Positions 24,948 to 33,835 are shown, counted from the stretch's first letter. The stretch: DNA of 64,000 nt from an uncultured Prevotellaceae bacterium (GCA_900314655.1 OMWC01000002.1:152633-216632); one strand, 5' to 3'. Notes: generated by a model not told the origin, from the sequence alone. Numbers and translations: made by a program.

Positions 24948-26918
24948 ATGGTAAACAGCCACCAGTTGACCGATTTCCTGCCTACTACCAAAAAGGAAGT
25001 AGAACTGAAGGGATGGGATGAACTTGATGTCATCCTATTCTCTGGTGATGCATACGTAGATCATCCATCGTTCGGTGCAGCTGTCATCGGGCGTGTACTG
25101 GAGTCAAAAGGATATCGGGTGGCCATTGTTCCACAACCAGACTGGCATGGTGATTTCAGGGACTTTAAGAAATTGGGACGTCCGCGCCTGTTTTTCGGGA
25201 TATCACCAGGTTGTATGGATTCCATGGTAAATAAATACACGGCCAACCGTAGGCTACGCTCCGAGGATGCCTACAGTCCTGACGGACGTCACGACTGTCG
25301 CCCGGAATATCCCACCATCGTCTATTCACAGATTCTACGCAAGCTGTATCCCGATGTCCCCATAGTGCTTGGTGGAATTGAGGCATCCCTACGGCGTCTT
25401 ACTCATTACGATTATTGGCAAGACAAACTTATGAAGTGCATACTCATACCCAGCGGGGCGGACATCATCAGTTATGGGATGGGCGAAAAAACAATTGTAA
25501 GGATTGCCGAAGAACTGGAAAAGGGACGACAAATAGATACTATCCGCGAACTTCCACAGACGGTCTATCTGAGTCGCCCAGAAGATATACCAGGCGGAAT
25601 TACGGATGAAGACATCGTGTTGCATAGTCACGAAGAATGCCTTCGCAACAAAAAGGCCGAAGCCGAAAACTTCCGCCATATTGAGGAAGAATCCAACAAG
25701 ATGCACGCCCAACGATTGTTGCAGGCTGTTGACGGATTCTACGTAGTGGTAAATCCACCCTACCCTCCGATGACGACAGCCGAACTGGATGCATCATTCG
25801 ATCTGCCTTACACACGCGTGCCTCACCCGAAATATAAGAACAAGCGCATCCCGGCCTACGAGATGATTAAGCATTCGGTCAACATCCATCGCGGATGCTT
25901 CGGGGGGTGTGCGTTCTGTACAATTTCTGCCCATCAAGGTAAGTTTATAGCCTGCCGTTCCAAGGAGAGCATACTCAAAGAGGTAAAAGAGGTGGTACAG
26001 TTGCCAGACTTCAAAGGGTATCTGAGTGACCTGGGAGGACCTTCGGCCAATATGTATGGCATGCATGGCAAGAACCTCAAAGCATGCGAACGTTGCAAGC
26101 GTCCATCATGCATCCATCCTGCCATCTGTCCTAACCTCAATGCCGACCATTCGGCTATTCTTGACATCTATCATGCTGTGGATGCGCTTCCACAAATCAA
26201 AAAGAGTTTTATAGGCAGTGGTGTACGCTATGACTTGTTGCTATATCGTTCTGATGATGAGAAATCCAACAAAGCAGCAGAGCAATATACCCGCGAACTT
26301 ATCTGCCGCCATGTCAGCGGACGACTGAAAGTGGCTCCCGAACATACTTCAGACCGGGTGCTCCATCTGATGCGCAAGCCTTCATTCAAGCAGTTTCATC
26401 AGTTCAAGCGTATCTTTGACCGCATCAACAGTCAGGAAAACCTGCGCCAGCAACTCATTCCGTATTTCATATCTTCCCACCCTGGATGCAGGGAGGAAGA
26501 CATGGCAGAACTGGCTGTAGAAACAAAACAACTCGATTTCCAACTGGAACAGGTGCAGGACTTCACTCCCACCCCAATGACCGTGGCCACAGAAACATGG
26601 TACACTGGCTATGACCCTTACACACTTGAACCTGTGTTCAGCGCCAAGACCCAGAAAGAAAAACTGGCCCAACGGCAGTTCTTCTTCTGGTACAAGCCCG
26701 AGGAACGCAGCGGTATAGAACAGTCGCTCCGGAGGATTGGCCGGGCAGACCTTATCAAAAAACTATATGATGGAAATTCTCGAACAGCAACTTATCGGAA
26801 AGAAGAACCAAGAGACATGCGAGGACGCAATAGTCGTTACAACTCATCATCTGGCGGTAATCGACGGCAGCACCAGCAAAACCAACCGAAGCATTCAACC
26901 AGGGGTAAGAAACGGTAG
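24948..26918 (+). CDS. ygiQ: YgiQ family radical SAM protein
   Basis: The 656-residue protein begins FLPTTKKEVELKGWDELDVILFSGDAYVDHPSFG (family start shown in two parts: FLPTTKKEV and GDAYVDHPSFG), with a B12-binding-like Rossmann N-terminal domain. The radical SAM cluster motif is CFGGCAFC (about residues 317-324). A second cysteine-rich stretch, CERCKRPSCIHPAICPN, follows at about 380. The reaction is unknown. The C-terminal tail after about residue 605 is basic and disordered (RGRNSRYNSSSGG, HSTRGKKR). This tail overlaps the PP2C-like gene by 152 bp in another frame. Confidence 0.93.
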   Translation: MVNSHQLTDFLPTTKKEVELKGWDELDVILFSGDAYVDHPSFGAAVIGRVLESKGYRVAIVPQPDWHGDFRDFKKLGRPRLFFGISPGCMDSMVNKYTANRRLRSEDAYSPDGRHDCRPEYPTIVYSQILRKLYPDVPIVLGGIEASLRRLTHYDYWQDKLMKCILIPSGADIISYGMGEKTIVRIAEELEKGRQIDTIRELPQTVYLSRPEDIPGGITDEDIVLHSHEECLRNKKAEAENFRHIEEESNKMHAQRLLQAVDGFYVVVNPPYPPMTTAELDASFDLPYTRVPHPKYKNKRIPAYEMIKHSVNIHRGCFGGCAFCTISAHQGKFIACRSKESILKEVKEVVQLPDFKGYLSDLGGPSANMYGMHGKNLKACERCKRPSCIHPAICPNLNADHSAILDIYHAVDALPQIKKSFIGSGVRYDLLLYRSDDEKSNKAAEQYTRELICRHVSGRLKVAPEHTSDRVLHLMRKPSFKQFHQFKRIFDRINSQENLRQQLIPYFISSHPGCREEDMAELAVETKQLDFQLEQVQDFTPTPMTVATETWYTGYDPYTLEPVFSAKTQKEKLAQRQFFFWYKPEERSGIEQSLRRIGRADLIKKLYDGNSRTATYRKEEPRDMRGRNSRYNSSSGGNRRQHQQNQPKHSTRGKKR

Positions 26919-27570
26919 GTATGCGATGATGCTTGCATCGCAATGCATTGAGAATCTTCCAGCCGAAGCAACATGTGAGGATTTCTGCCAAAGCGTCACG
27001 GCATCATTTGCCGCCATCTATGAATCCCATCACTATAGTGAAGACTACATCACCGAACACCCTGAGGAACGGCTCACATGCAGTGCCGCCGTATATAGCA
27101 TCCACCATCGGGAAATATGGATGATTGGCGACTGCCAATGTCTCGTTGACGGTAAACTCTACGAGAATCCCAAACCGATGGAAGCCGCCAACGCTGCCAA
27201 GCGAATTGCCTATATTCGTGAAAACAGGCTCAGCGAGTCTTCCATTCGCGAACACGATGAAGGACGCGATCACATCATTAACGACATCATCGCCTCCATG
27301 CACCTTCAGAACAAGACCTTCTCTGTCATCGACGGCACTCCTATATATATAAAAGGTGTAAAGCACATTCCCACCGGGGATGCACATGAGATAGTCCTTG
27401 CCACAGATGGATATCCATTCTTGCATACCACTTTGGCTGAGAGTGAAGCCGCACTTCAGGACCTGCTCCAGAAAGACCCGTGTTGCCTGGAAATCTTCCA
27501 AGCCACAAAGGCATGTATGAAGGGTCAAGTAAGTTATGACGACCGCGCCTATTTGCGTTTCAACATCTGA
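26767..27570 (+). CDS. PP2C-like phosphatase domain protein
   Basis: The 267-residue protein has degenerate PP2C (PPM) motifs: CEDAIVVTTHHLAVIDGSTS (metal-binding Asp of DG), MIGDCQ (in place of GDSR), VLATDGYPF, and a terminal YDDRAYL (in place of DN). This suggests a metal-dependent phosphatase fold; activity is not assured. The start is uncertain: ATG codons at 26767 and 26770 (MMEILEQQ) or a TTG at 26737 preceded by GGAGGA. Any of them lies inside the end of ygiQ, and the N-terminal metal motif needs the overlapping region. The next gene is a LuxR-type regulator. Confidence 0.72.
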   Translation: MMEILEQQLIGKKNQETCEDAIVVTTHHLAVIDGSTSKTNRSIQPGVRNGRYAMMLASQCIENLPAEATCEDFCQSVTASFAAIYESHHYSEDYITEHPEERLTCSAAVYSIHHREIWMIGDCQCLVDGKLYENPKPMEAANAAKRIAYIRENRLSESSIREHDEGRDHIINDIIASMHLQNKTFSVIDGTPIYIKGVKHIPTGDAHEIVLATDGYPFLHTTLAESEAALQDLLQKDPCCLEIFQATKACMKGQVSYDDRAYLRFNI

Positions 27571-27619
27571 AAAAAACTTATATTTCACCCGATTATTTGG
27601 TAAAGAAACCAAAAAGCAT

Positions 27620-27627
27620 TATCTTTG
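27620..27627 (+). promoter_or_regulatory. Promoter -7 box of the LuxR-type regulator
   Basis: TATCTTTG is followed by four bases (CAAA) and then the ATG at 27632. Transcription starting at the normal distance would begin at the start codon. Confidence 0.75.
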
Positions 27628-27631
27628 CAAA

Positions 27632-28219
27632 ATGCAAACAAGACCAAAGATAGCCATTATAGATCCCAACACCCTTTCCGCGCTTGGGCTGAAAGGTATG
27701 CTACAGAATGTCATGCCTATCATGACAGTTGATATCTATGGTTCGTTTGCTGAGTTTACGACAAGCAATACAGACGAGTATTTCCACTATTTCACGAATG
27801 TAAACATCGTGCTCGACAATCGGGATTTCTTCAATGAGCAACGGCTTAAGACCATTGTGCTCACTACCTCACCAGAGAATCAGCCCACAGGGTTTCATTG
27901 CCTTTGCATCAATGTACCAGAACGCCAACTGGTTCACTCACTCCTGATGATGCAGCAACATGCCCATCCCCATGGCAAGAACCTCCCGCCATTGTCCGAA
28001 GTACTTCAGCAGAAAATTCTTTCCGATCGTGAAATAGAGGTGATGAACCTTATCGTACAGGGATTTATCAACAAGGAAATTGCCGACAAACTCAATATTG
28101 GTCTTGCCACGGTTGTCACCCATCGCAAGAACATTATGGATAAGCTTGGCGTAAAATCCGTGTCAGCCCTAACCATCTATGCCGTCATGCATGGCTATGT
28201 TGACATCAATACCATTTGA
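27632..28219 (+). CDS. LuxR/NarL-type response regulator with degenerate receiver domain
   Basis: The 195-residue protein has an N-terminal receiver-like domain (KIAIIDPNTLSALGLKGML) and a C-terminal GerE/LuxR helix-turn-helix (about residues 130-190): LSDREIEVMNLIVQGFINKE, then IADKLNIGLATVVTHRKNIM. The receiver lacks the clear acidic pocket; the only early acid is Asp in IIDP and the expected phosphoacceptor strand reads NVNIVLDNRDF. It may respond to a ligand or act by abundance. No histidine kinase is nearby. The start is fixed by the receiver beginning and by the promoter box four bases upstream. Confidence 0.85.
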   Translation: MQTRPKIAIIDPNTLSALGLKGMLQNVMPIMTVDIYGSFAEFTTSNTDEYFHYFTNVNIVLDNRDFFNEQRLKTIVLTTSPENQPTGFHCLCINVPERQLVHSLLMMQQHAHPHGKNLPPLSEVLQQKILSDREIEVMNLIVQGFINKEIADKLNIGLATVVTHRKNIMDKLGVKSVSALTIYAVMHGYVDINTI

Positions 28220-28221
28220 GC

Positions 28222-28322
28222 CGATGATACTTTGACTTCCAGCGGATGATACTTTGACCTTCAACGGATGATACTTTTGACCTTCAACGGATGATACTTT
28301 GGAAGTCATTGGATGATACTTT
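28222..28322 (-). repeat. Family A 22-bp tandem array, inverted copy (five units)
   Basis: The same core as at 14371, here as its reverse complement GGATGATACTTT. Units end at 28233, 28255, 28277, 28300 and 28322; spacing is 22, 22, 23 and 22 bp, the 23 caused by one extra T. The variable halves again include GTTGAAGGTC on the minus strand. The 8-bp inverted repeat seen beside the other arrays is absent here. Confidence 0.93.
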
Positions 28323-28340
28323 GAATTTGTGCTTAAATCA

Positions 28341-28370
28341 ATGGGCGCCCGATTCACATCGAACGCCCAT
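28341..28370. terminator. Hairpin between luxR-type gene and galE
   Basis: ATGGGCG (28341-28347) pairs with CGCCCAT (28364-28370); the inner bases CCGAT and ATCGA add pairs. No strong U-run follows on either strand, so the terminator role is uncertain although the genes converge here. Confidence 0.45.
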
Positions 28371-28436
28371 AACAACACAAACACAAAATAATGACGGGCT
28401 AACCGCCAATGATTTATATATGACTACATATATTCA

Positions 28437-29477
28437 TTATTGCACACCGTCCTTGCGGAGCTTCTGCTGCCATTTCCAAGCACTCCGAAGCACGTCCTCG
28501 ATATTAGCCTCTGCTTTCCAGCCCAACACCTTGTTGGCCTTGTCCACATTGCCCCATACCTTCTCAATATCACCTTCACGACGCGGTGCATAGGTCCAAT
28601 TGAGTTTCACGCCTGTAGCCTTCTCAAAACCTTCCACCACCTGAAGTGTACTCCAACCGGTACCAGTACCGATGTTAAACACTTCTACCTTTTCGCACTC
28701 AGGTTTGTCAAGCACACGCTCCATAGCTTTCACATGAGCCTTGGCCAGATCTACGACATAGATGTAGTCGCGGATACAAGTTCCGTCGGGCGTGTTATAG
28801 TCGTTACCGAAGATTTTCAGCTGTTCGCGTATGCCCATAGCCGTCTGAGTGACAAACGGAATGAGATTCATAGGTACTCCGTTGGGCAATTCTCCAATTT
28901 CAGCGGATGGATGTGCGCCGATAGGATTGAAATAGCGCAGGATGATGGCCTTGATGGGAGCACCCGAATGGATGAAGTCCTGAATGATTTCCTCATTGAT
29001 CTGCTTCGTGTTTCCGTAGGGCGACAATGCCTTCTGGATAGGAGCCTCTTCGGTTACGGGCAGGTTTTCAGGCGTAGGCTGACCATATACCGTACATGAA
29101 GATGAGAAGATGATGCCCTTCACATCATATTTCGGCATCAACTCCAGCAGATTAAGCAATGAGGTAATGTTATTGCGATAATACATCAAAGGCTTCTCCA
29201 CGCTCTCTCCCACAGCTTTAGATGCGGCAAAGTGAATGATGCCTTCGATGGCAGGATATTTCTGAAATACAGACTCAAGCGCCTCTTTGTCGCAACAGTC
29301 CACCTGCTCGAAAGCGGGACGTGTGCCCGTGATGCGCTCAATGCCGTCGATACTATCGGCCTTTGAATTACTCAGGTTATCCACGATAACCACCTGATAG
29401 CCGGCTTCGATTAGTTCAACAGATGTATGGCTTCCAATAAAGCCCGTACCACCTGTAACGAGAATAGTCTGTTTCAT
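28437..29477 (-). CDS. galE: UDP-glucose 4-epimerase (GalE)
   Basis: GalE interconverts UDP-glucose and UDP-galactose with bound NAD. The 346-residue protein has the NAD loop VTGGTGFIGSHTSVEL, IIHFAASKAVGESVEKP, the catalytic Ser/Tyr/Lys arrangement in IFSSSCTVYG and LSPYGNTK (YxxxK), and LRYFNPIGAHPS. It lies downstream of guaD but has its own promoter box 32 bases before the ATG. Confidence 0.97.
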   Translation of the reverse strand: MKQTILVTGGTGFIGSHTSVELIEAGYQVVIVDNLSNSKADSIDGIERITGTRPAFEQVDCCDKEALESVFQKYPAIEGIIHFAASKAVGESVEKPLMYYRNNITSLLNLLELMPKYDVKGIIFSSSCTVYGQPTPENLPVTEEAPIQKALSPYGNTKQINEEIIQDFIHSGAPIKAIILRYFNPIGAHPSAEIGELPNGVPMNLIPFVTQTAMGIREQLKIFGNDYNTPDGTCIRDYIYVVDLAKAHVKAMERVLDKPECEKVEVFNIGTGTGWSTLQVVEGFEKATGVKLNWTYAPRREGDIEKVWGNVDKANKVLGWKAEANIEDVLRSAWKWQQKLRKDGVQ

Positions 29478-29509
29478 TGTTTTCTTCTAAAGTATTCAAA
29501 TTTCAACTA

Positions 29510-29517
29510 CAAAGGTA
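29510..29517 (-). promoter_or_regulatory. Promoter -7 box of galE
   Basis: The minus strand reads TACCTTTG, 32 bases before the ATG at 29477. Confidence 0.72.
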
Positions 29518-29586
29518 ATGCTTTTTTTCGATAAACAAAAAGAAAAGCAAATATTTTTGATTTTTACTTTAGCTTAACGCATAAAA

Positions 29587-30057
29587 TCAGTATTCCACTT
29601 TGTCATCTTTCAGCGTCCAGGCGCGGAATGGCGCGAGGGCTTCTTCGTGCATGATGAAGTGAGGATTGAGCTGACGGTCGGCATAGGGCTTCGCAAGCTC
29701 GCGGTAGATGAAGGCATCACCAAAGTTGATAGCCTCGGCATCATCCTTGGTTCCCCCGCAATAAAGATGCGAGATATGAGCCCAATAGATAGCGCCCAGA
29801 CACATCGGGCACGGCTCACACGAACTATAGATAGTGGAGCCTTCCAGATCGAAAGTGCTCAACTTGGAGCAGGCGTTCCGTATGGCTGTCACTTCGGCAT
29901 GAGCCGTAGGGTCATTGTTGGTTGTCACCCGGTTAACGCCCGTAGCCAGGACCTTGCCATCCTTTACGATAACTGCACCAAAGGGGCCTCCCCCATTCTT
30001 CACATTCTCAACGGCCAGATCGATAGCCATCTGCATATACTTTTCGTTGTTGTCCAT
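29587..30057 (-). CDS. guaD: Guanine deaminase (CMP/dCMP deaminase fold)
   Basis: The 156-residue protein has the zinc motifs HAEVTAIRNA (HAE) and PCPMCLGAIYWA (PCxxC). The whole sequence follows the Bacillus subtilis GuaD pattern: GGPFGAVIVKDGKV, TTNNDPTAHAEV, CEPCPMCLGAIYWA, then DAFIYRELAKP and a terminal PFRAW with VEY. GuaD deaminates guanine to xanthine in purine salvage. A tRNA adenosine deaminase would lack this C-terminal tail. It follows the GH97 gene by 28 bp. Confidence 0.9.
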   Translation of the reverse strand: MDNNEKYMQMAIDLAVENVKNGGGPFGAVIVKDGKVLATGVNRVTTNNDPTAHAEVTAIRNACSKLSTFDLEGSTIYSSCEPCPMCLGAIYWAHISHLYCGGTKDDAEAINFGDAFIYRELAKPYADRQLNPHFIMHEEALAPFRAWTLKDDKVEY

Positions 30058-30085
30058 GATTACTATAATTTAAATCATCTTTTCA

Positions 30086-32023
30086 TTACTCCACGATAGC
30101 CGTCCAGCCACCTGCAGGTGCAAGATGGATGTTGACGGGATTGCCGTCGATCGTCATTTCATGGCTCTGCCAGTCGGTGGCTTCACGATCAGCATTCACA
30201 CCATCAGCAAAGACCAGGGCTTTACGGCCACTCAGGAAAGAGAGGTTGAGCTGAAGGTCGCGGGAAGTCCAGTTGTTCATGGCTGCCACATACCACGTAT
30301 TGCCTTTCCTACGGGCCAACGCAAGCCACTCTCCCATTTCACCGCCCAAGACTACAGTTTCATCGAAGGTTGTGGGAATGCTGGCTATAAAGGCAGCACA
30401 CTCAGGGTTCTGCAGATACTTGGAAGGACTGTCGGCCATCATCTGGAGAGGAGCTTCGAAGAGCGTGTACATAGCCATCTGATGCACGCGAGTGCCCTGA
30501 CTCATAGGATTGTTATTGTTGCCAAAGAAGTTGCCTTTCGTGGCATTGAGCATAGCTCCGGGCGTATAGTCCATCGGTCCGGGGAGTGCACGCAGATAAG
30601 GAATCGTGCAGTCATAGCGAGGCTGGTCGTGCAAGGGGCCGTTGGCTGTGCGTGGCTCCCACTTGGAGTTTTCCAATCCCTTCACGCCCTCAAAGTTCAC
30701 CACGTTCGGATAGGCTCGCTGAATGCCCGAAGGCTTCAGCCCATGGTAGTCAACCAGCAGATGATACTTGGCTGCCATGGCAGCAATCTCATAGCTTGAA
30801 CGAATGACGCGCTGGTCATCCCTGTCGAAGAAGTCCACCTTAAATCCGCAGACACCCAGATCGGCATAGTGCTTCATCACCTTCTCGGTATCATTGAGCA
30901 GACTCCGCCACGAAGCCCATAGGATAATGCGTACACCCTGCTTATGGGCATACTCCAAAACGGCAGGCACGTCAATATCGGGATTCAGGTCTTCCATCAG
31001 GCTCTCCCTGCCGCTCCATCCTTCATCGATAATGACATATTCCAGATTATACTTCTTGGCAAAGTCTATATAATATTTATAGGTATCGGTGTTCACACCG
31101 GCATGGAATGGCACGCCCGTCAGATTCCAGTTGTTCCACCAGTCCCATGCCACTTTGCCCGGCTTAATCCATGAAACATCCTTCAACCGGCATTGGGGAG
31201 CCAGCAGCTGGCCCATGTCGCAATTTAGCAACTGGCTATCCTCTTCCGTGACGAGCACGATTCTCCAAGGCAATGCCTGGGGACCTTCCAAACGAGCGAT
31301 ATAAGGTGCGCGCTTGGTGGGAACCAGATTCAGTCGGTCAAAACCGCCAATCTTTTCTTCTAAAGGAACGGATGCAAACTCGGTGACGAGCGTATGGCCC
31401 TGTCCTTTCTTCAAGAACATGCCGGGATAGTTTTCCACGCCTGTCTCCATCACCACGGCTTTCTTTCCACCAGGCAGACACACGGCCAGCGGCGTGATGG
31501 CTATAGAGTCGGGAAACATCTGCGAGAGACGCTGCTCATCATAGTATGACTCGAATGAATAGCAATAGCGTTCGCCTCCACGGTTATCATTCACGTAAGG
31601 CACAAATGCCTGATAATCATCCGAGAAACGAAACTCGCTCGATTCCTTGTTTATATCTATCGGGTGATTGCCGCGATAGACAAAACGATAAGCCGCACCA
31701 ATGTTGTATGCACGCACCTCAAGGTCAAAGTCCTGCAATTTCAAGGTCAGCAAGTTGTATTCATCCTTCACCGAGGCCTTCTTGTAAAAAGGCGTTGGAA
31801 TCGTCTGGCTGACCTTTCCCTTCTTCACTTTTTTCACCTTGCCGTCGAAACCCATAGCCGAAGACATGAGAACACAGGTCTGTTCATGGTCAATCTGCCA
31901 GCGAAGCTGTTGTCGGTCATTGACAGTCACCTTGATTTTGCCGTCGGGTGAAACGACCTTGTAATCCTTAGCCACCGAAGAAGAAGCCAATAGCAAACCT
32001 ATTAGCACGAGATAATTTTTCAT
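30086..32023 (-). CDS. Glycoside hydrolase family 97 enzyme
   Basis: The 645-residue protein has a signal peptide (MKNYLVLIGLLLASSSVAKD), the N-terminal beta-sandwich (VVSPDGKIKVTVNDRQQL) and a central barrel: KVAWDWWNNWNLTGVPFH, EYVIIDEGWSG, ILWASWRS, and FKVDFFDRDDQ. In GH97 retaining alpha-galactosidases an Asp in the last motif is the nucleophile; inverting SusB-type alpha-glucosidases use Glu at other positions. The motif here favours the retaining type, but the substrate is not certain. It should act in the periplasm. The start MKNYLVL follows the AraC-family gene by 13 bp, suggesting regulation by it. Confidence 0.9.
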   Translation of the reverse strand: MKNYLVLIGLLLASSSVAKDYKVVSPDGKIKVTVNDRQQLRWQIDHEQTCVLMSSAMGFDGKVKKVKKGKVSQTIPTPFYKKASVKDEYNLLTLKLQDFDLEVRAYNIGAAYRFVYRGNHPIDINKESSEFRFSDDYQAFVPYVNDNRGGERYCYSFESYYDEQRLSQMFPDSIAITPLAVCLPGGKKAVVMETGVENYPGMFLKKGQGHTLVTEFASVPLEEKIGGFDRLNLVPTKRAPYIARLEGPQALPWRIVLVTEEDSQLLNCDMGQLLAPQCRLKDVSWIKPGKVAWDWWNNWNLTGVPFHAGVNTDTYKYYIDFAKKYNLEYVIIDEGWSGRESLMEDLNPDIDVPAVLEYAHKQGVRIILWASWRSLLNDTEKVMKHYADLGVCGFKVDFFDRDDQRVIRSSYEIAAMAAKYHLLVDYHGLKPSGIQRAYPNVVNFEGVKGLENSKWEPRTANGPLHDQPRYDCTIPYLRALPGPMDYTPGAMLNATKGNFFGNNNNPMSQGTRVHQMAMYTLFEAPLQMMADSPSKYLQNPECAAFIASIPTTFDETVVLGGEMGEWLALARRKGNTWYVAAMNNWTSRDLQLNLSFLSGRKALVFADGVNADREATDWQSHEMTIDGNPVNIHLAPAGGWTAIVE

Positions 32024-32036
32024 ATGATTAGTGTTA

Positions 32037-32921
32037 TTAAACGATAATTCGTGTCTTGTGATAGTTCTCACGGAACTCCGTCGGCGAGCATGACTTCTTG
32101 CGCTTGAAGATGCGGTTGAAGTTGCTCAGATTATTGAAACCGCAATCGAATGAGATTTCAGACACACTTCGGCTCGTGTCCACGAGCAGCCGGGCAGCAT
32201 AACCCAGGCGAATGTCAATAATATAGTCAGAAAGGTTGCGTCCGGTGTGCAACTTAAAGAACCTACTGAACGCCGAAGGACTCATACCGGCAATATCAGC
32301 CAGCTGCCCCAACCGCAGTTCGTCCATATAGTTCTGGGCGATGAAATTCTTCACCTTCAGGATGCGGCGCGAATCATCCTGCACGGCCACCTTGGCATAG
32401 CTTGAGCTGGCCAGCGTGCGTATACCATCACATTTGGAGAGTTCGTAGAGAATCGTCATGAACTGCATCACGGCATAGAAACCATCCTGAATAGACGAGA
32501 GCGTGTCAATCTCCTTATAGACCTTCATGATGGCGCTGATGGGGAAGCAGATGCCTTTGCGGGCCTCGTTCATCATCTTGCGTACTGACATGAAAGGATT
32601 GCGCCCAAAGAGCGAGTCTTCACTCATGCCCAGATCGAACTGAACGGTCACCTCGCGGATATCCTCACTCGTACAGGTGTTCTGCTCCCAGACGTGTTCC
32701 AAATCAGGTGAGGTAATCAGCACCAAGTCATATTCGCCGATAATCTCATTGCTATCGCCCACGATGCGGCGAACTCCCGGTGCATGCTCCACGAAGTTCA
32801 GTTCGAAAACCTCATGATTATGTATCGGATAGGTAAACTCTTTCTTGTGACGGTCGGCTATATATAGCACGTCCTTACCCATCAAGGGCGTAATCTCATG
32901 AATAATTCTCCTTTCATCCAT
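32037..32921 (-). CDS. AraC family transcriptional regulator
   Basis: The 294-residue protein has an N-terminal cupin-like sensing domain (KEFTYPIHNHEVFELNFVE and LVLITSPDLEHVW) and a C-terminal AraC DNA-binding domain (about 190-290) with two helix-turn-helix units: LGQLADIAGMSPSAFSRFFK and ISFDCGFNNLSNFNRIFKRK. It follows dapA by 3 bp and precedes the GH97 gene by 13 bp. The likely target is the downstream sugar gene; the ligand is unknown but the cupin type often senses sugars. Confidence 0.9.
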   Translation of the reverse strand: MDERRIIHEITPLMGKDVLYIADRHKKEFTYPIHNHEVFELNFVEHAPGVRRIVGDSNEIIGEYDLVLITSPDLEHVWEQNTCTSEDIREVTVQFDLGMSEDSLFGRNPFMSVRKMMNEARKGICFPISAIMKVYKEIDTLSSIQDGFYAVMQFMTILYELSKCDGIRTLASSSYAKVAVQDDSRRILKVKNFIAQNYMDELRLGQLADIAGMSPSAFSRFFKLHTGRNLSDYIIDIRLGYAARLLVDTSRSVSEISFDCGFNNLSNFNRIFKRKKSCSPTEFRENYHKTRIIV

Positions 32922-32924
32922 GGC

Positions 32925-33806
32925 CTAAAGCTCCTTTAAGATTTCGGAAATGCGCTGCTTGGTCGTGATTCGCGTTGGCACCAACGGCAGACGGAGCACA
33001 TTCTCGATGAAGCCCATCTCGGAAAGCATGGCCTTCACACCGGCTGGGTTGCCATCAACGAAGAGTAAGGAGAAAAGGTCGGTAAACTTATGATGAATCT
33101 TGCGGGCAGCGGCAAACTCATTGTTAAATTCCAGTCGCAACATCTTGGAGAACTCACGAGGCAGAGCGTTGCCGATCACGGAGATCACGCCCACAGCACC
33201 GCATGCCACCATCGGATAGGTCAAGGCATCGTCGCCACTGATGACGGCAAAGTCTTTCGGTGCATTCTTCAGGATTTCGTCCACCTGCTCCAGCGAACCG
33301 CTGGCCTCCTTGATGGCCACGATGTTCTGACAGTCACGGGCCAGGCGGACAGTTGTCTCTGCCTTCATGTTGATACCTGTTCGGCCAGGCACGTTATAGA
33401 GCACCACGGGAAGAGATGTAGCAGAGGCAATGGCCTTGAAATGCTGATACAGACCTTCCTGAGAAGGCTTATTATAATAGGGACAAACCGAGAGCACGCC
33501 GTCAATGCCGTGCCAGTCGGCCGTGCGGAGTTCTTCCACCACGGCAGCAGTGTTATTGCCGCCACATCCCATTAGGATGGGCACCTGACCGTTGACCAGT
33601 TCTATCACAAGATTCTTGATGTTGGTCTTTTCCTCGGCAGTCAATGTGGGTGTCTCGCCCGTAGTAGCCAGGATGCAGAGGAAATCAGCACCGTTATCCA
33701 GTTGAAAACGTACAAGTCTTTTGAGTGCTGCATAATCCACGGCACCATCGGCCGTGAAGGGAGTTATCAGCGCTATGCCTAAACCTTTGAAGATGTTGCG
33801 TGTCAT
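32925..33806 (-). CDS. dapA: 4-hydroxy-tetrahydrodipicolinate synthase (DapA)
   Basis: DapA condenses pyruvate and aspartate semialdehyde on the lysine/diaminopimelate path. The 293-residue protein shows GETPTLTAEE, GCGGNNTA, VLYNVPGRTG (catalytic Tyr), and VAIKEASGS (Schiff-base Lys), with ISGDDALTYPMV near residue 190. It begins MTRNIFKGLGIALITPF. It heads the cluster with araC, GH97 and guaD, an unusual partner set for a lysine gene; promoter box at 33828-33835. A role as an N-acetylneuraminate lyase-like aldolase is less likely because the DapA motifs are intact. Confidence 0.93.
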   Translation of the reverse strand: MTRNIFKGLGIALITPFTADGAVDYAALKRLVRFQLDNGADFLCILATTGETPTLTAEEKTNIKNLVIELVNGQVPILMGCGGNNTAAVVEELRTADWHGIDGVLSVCPYYNKPSQEGLYQHFKAIASATSLPVVLYNVPGRTGINMKAETTVRLARDCQNIVAIKEASGSLEQVDEILKNAPKDFAVISGDDALTYPMVACGAVGVISVIGNALPREFSKMLRLEFNNEFAAARKIHHKFTDLFSLLFVDGNPAGVKAMLSEMGFIENVLRLPLVPTRITTKQRISEILKEL

Positions 33807-33827
33807 AATTCTTTGAAATTTCGGTTA

Positions 33828-33835
33828 CAAAAGTA
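33828..33835 (-). promoter_or_regulatory. Promoter -7 box of dapA
   Basis: The minus strand reads TACTTTTG, 21 bases before the ATG at 33806. Confidence 0.68.
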
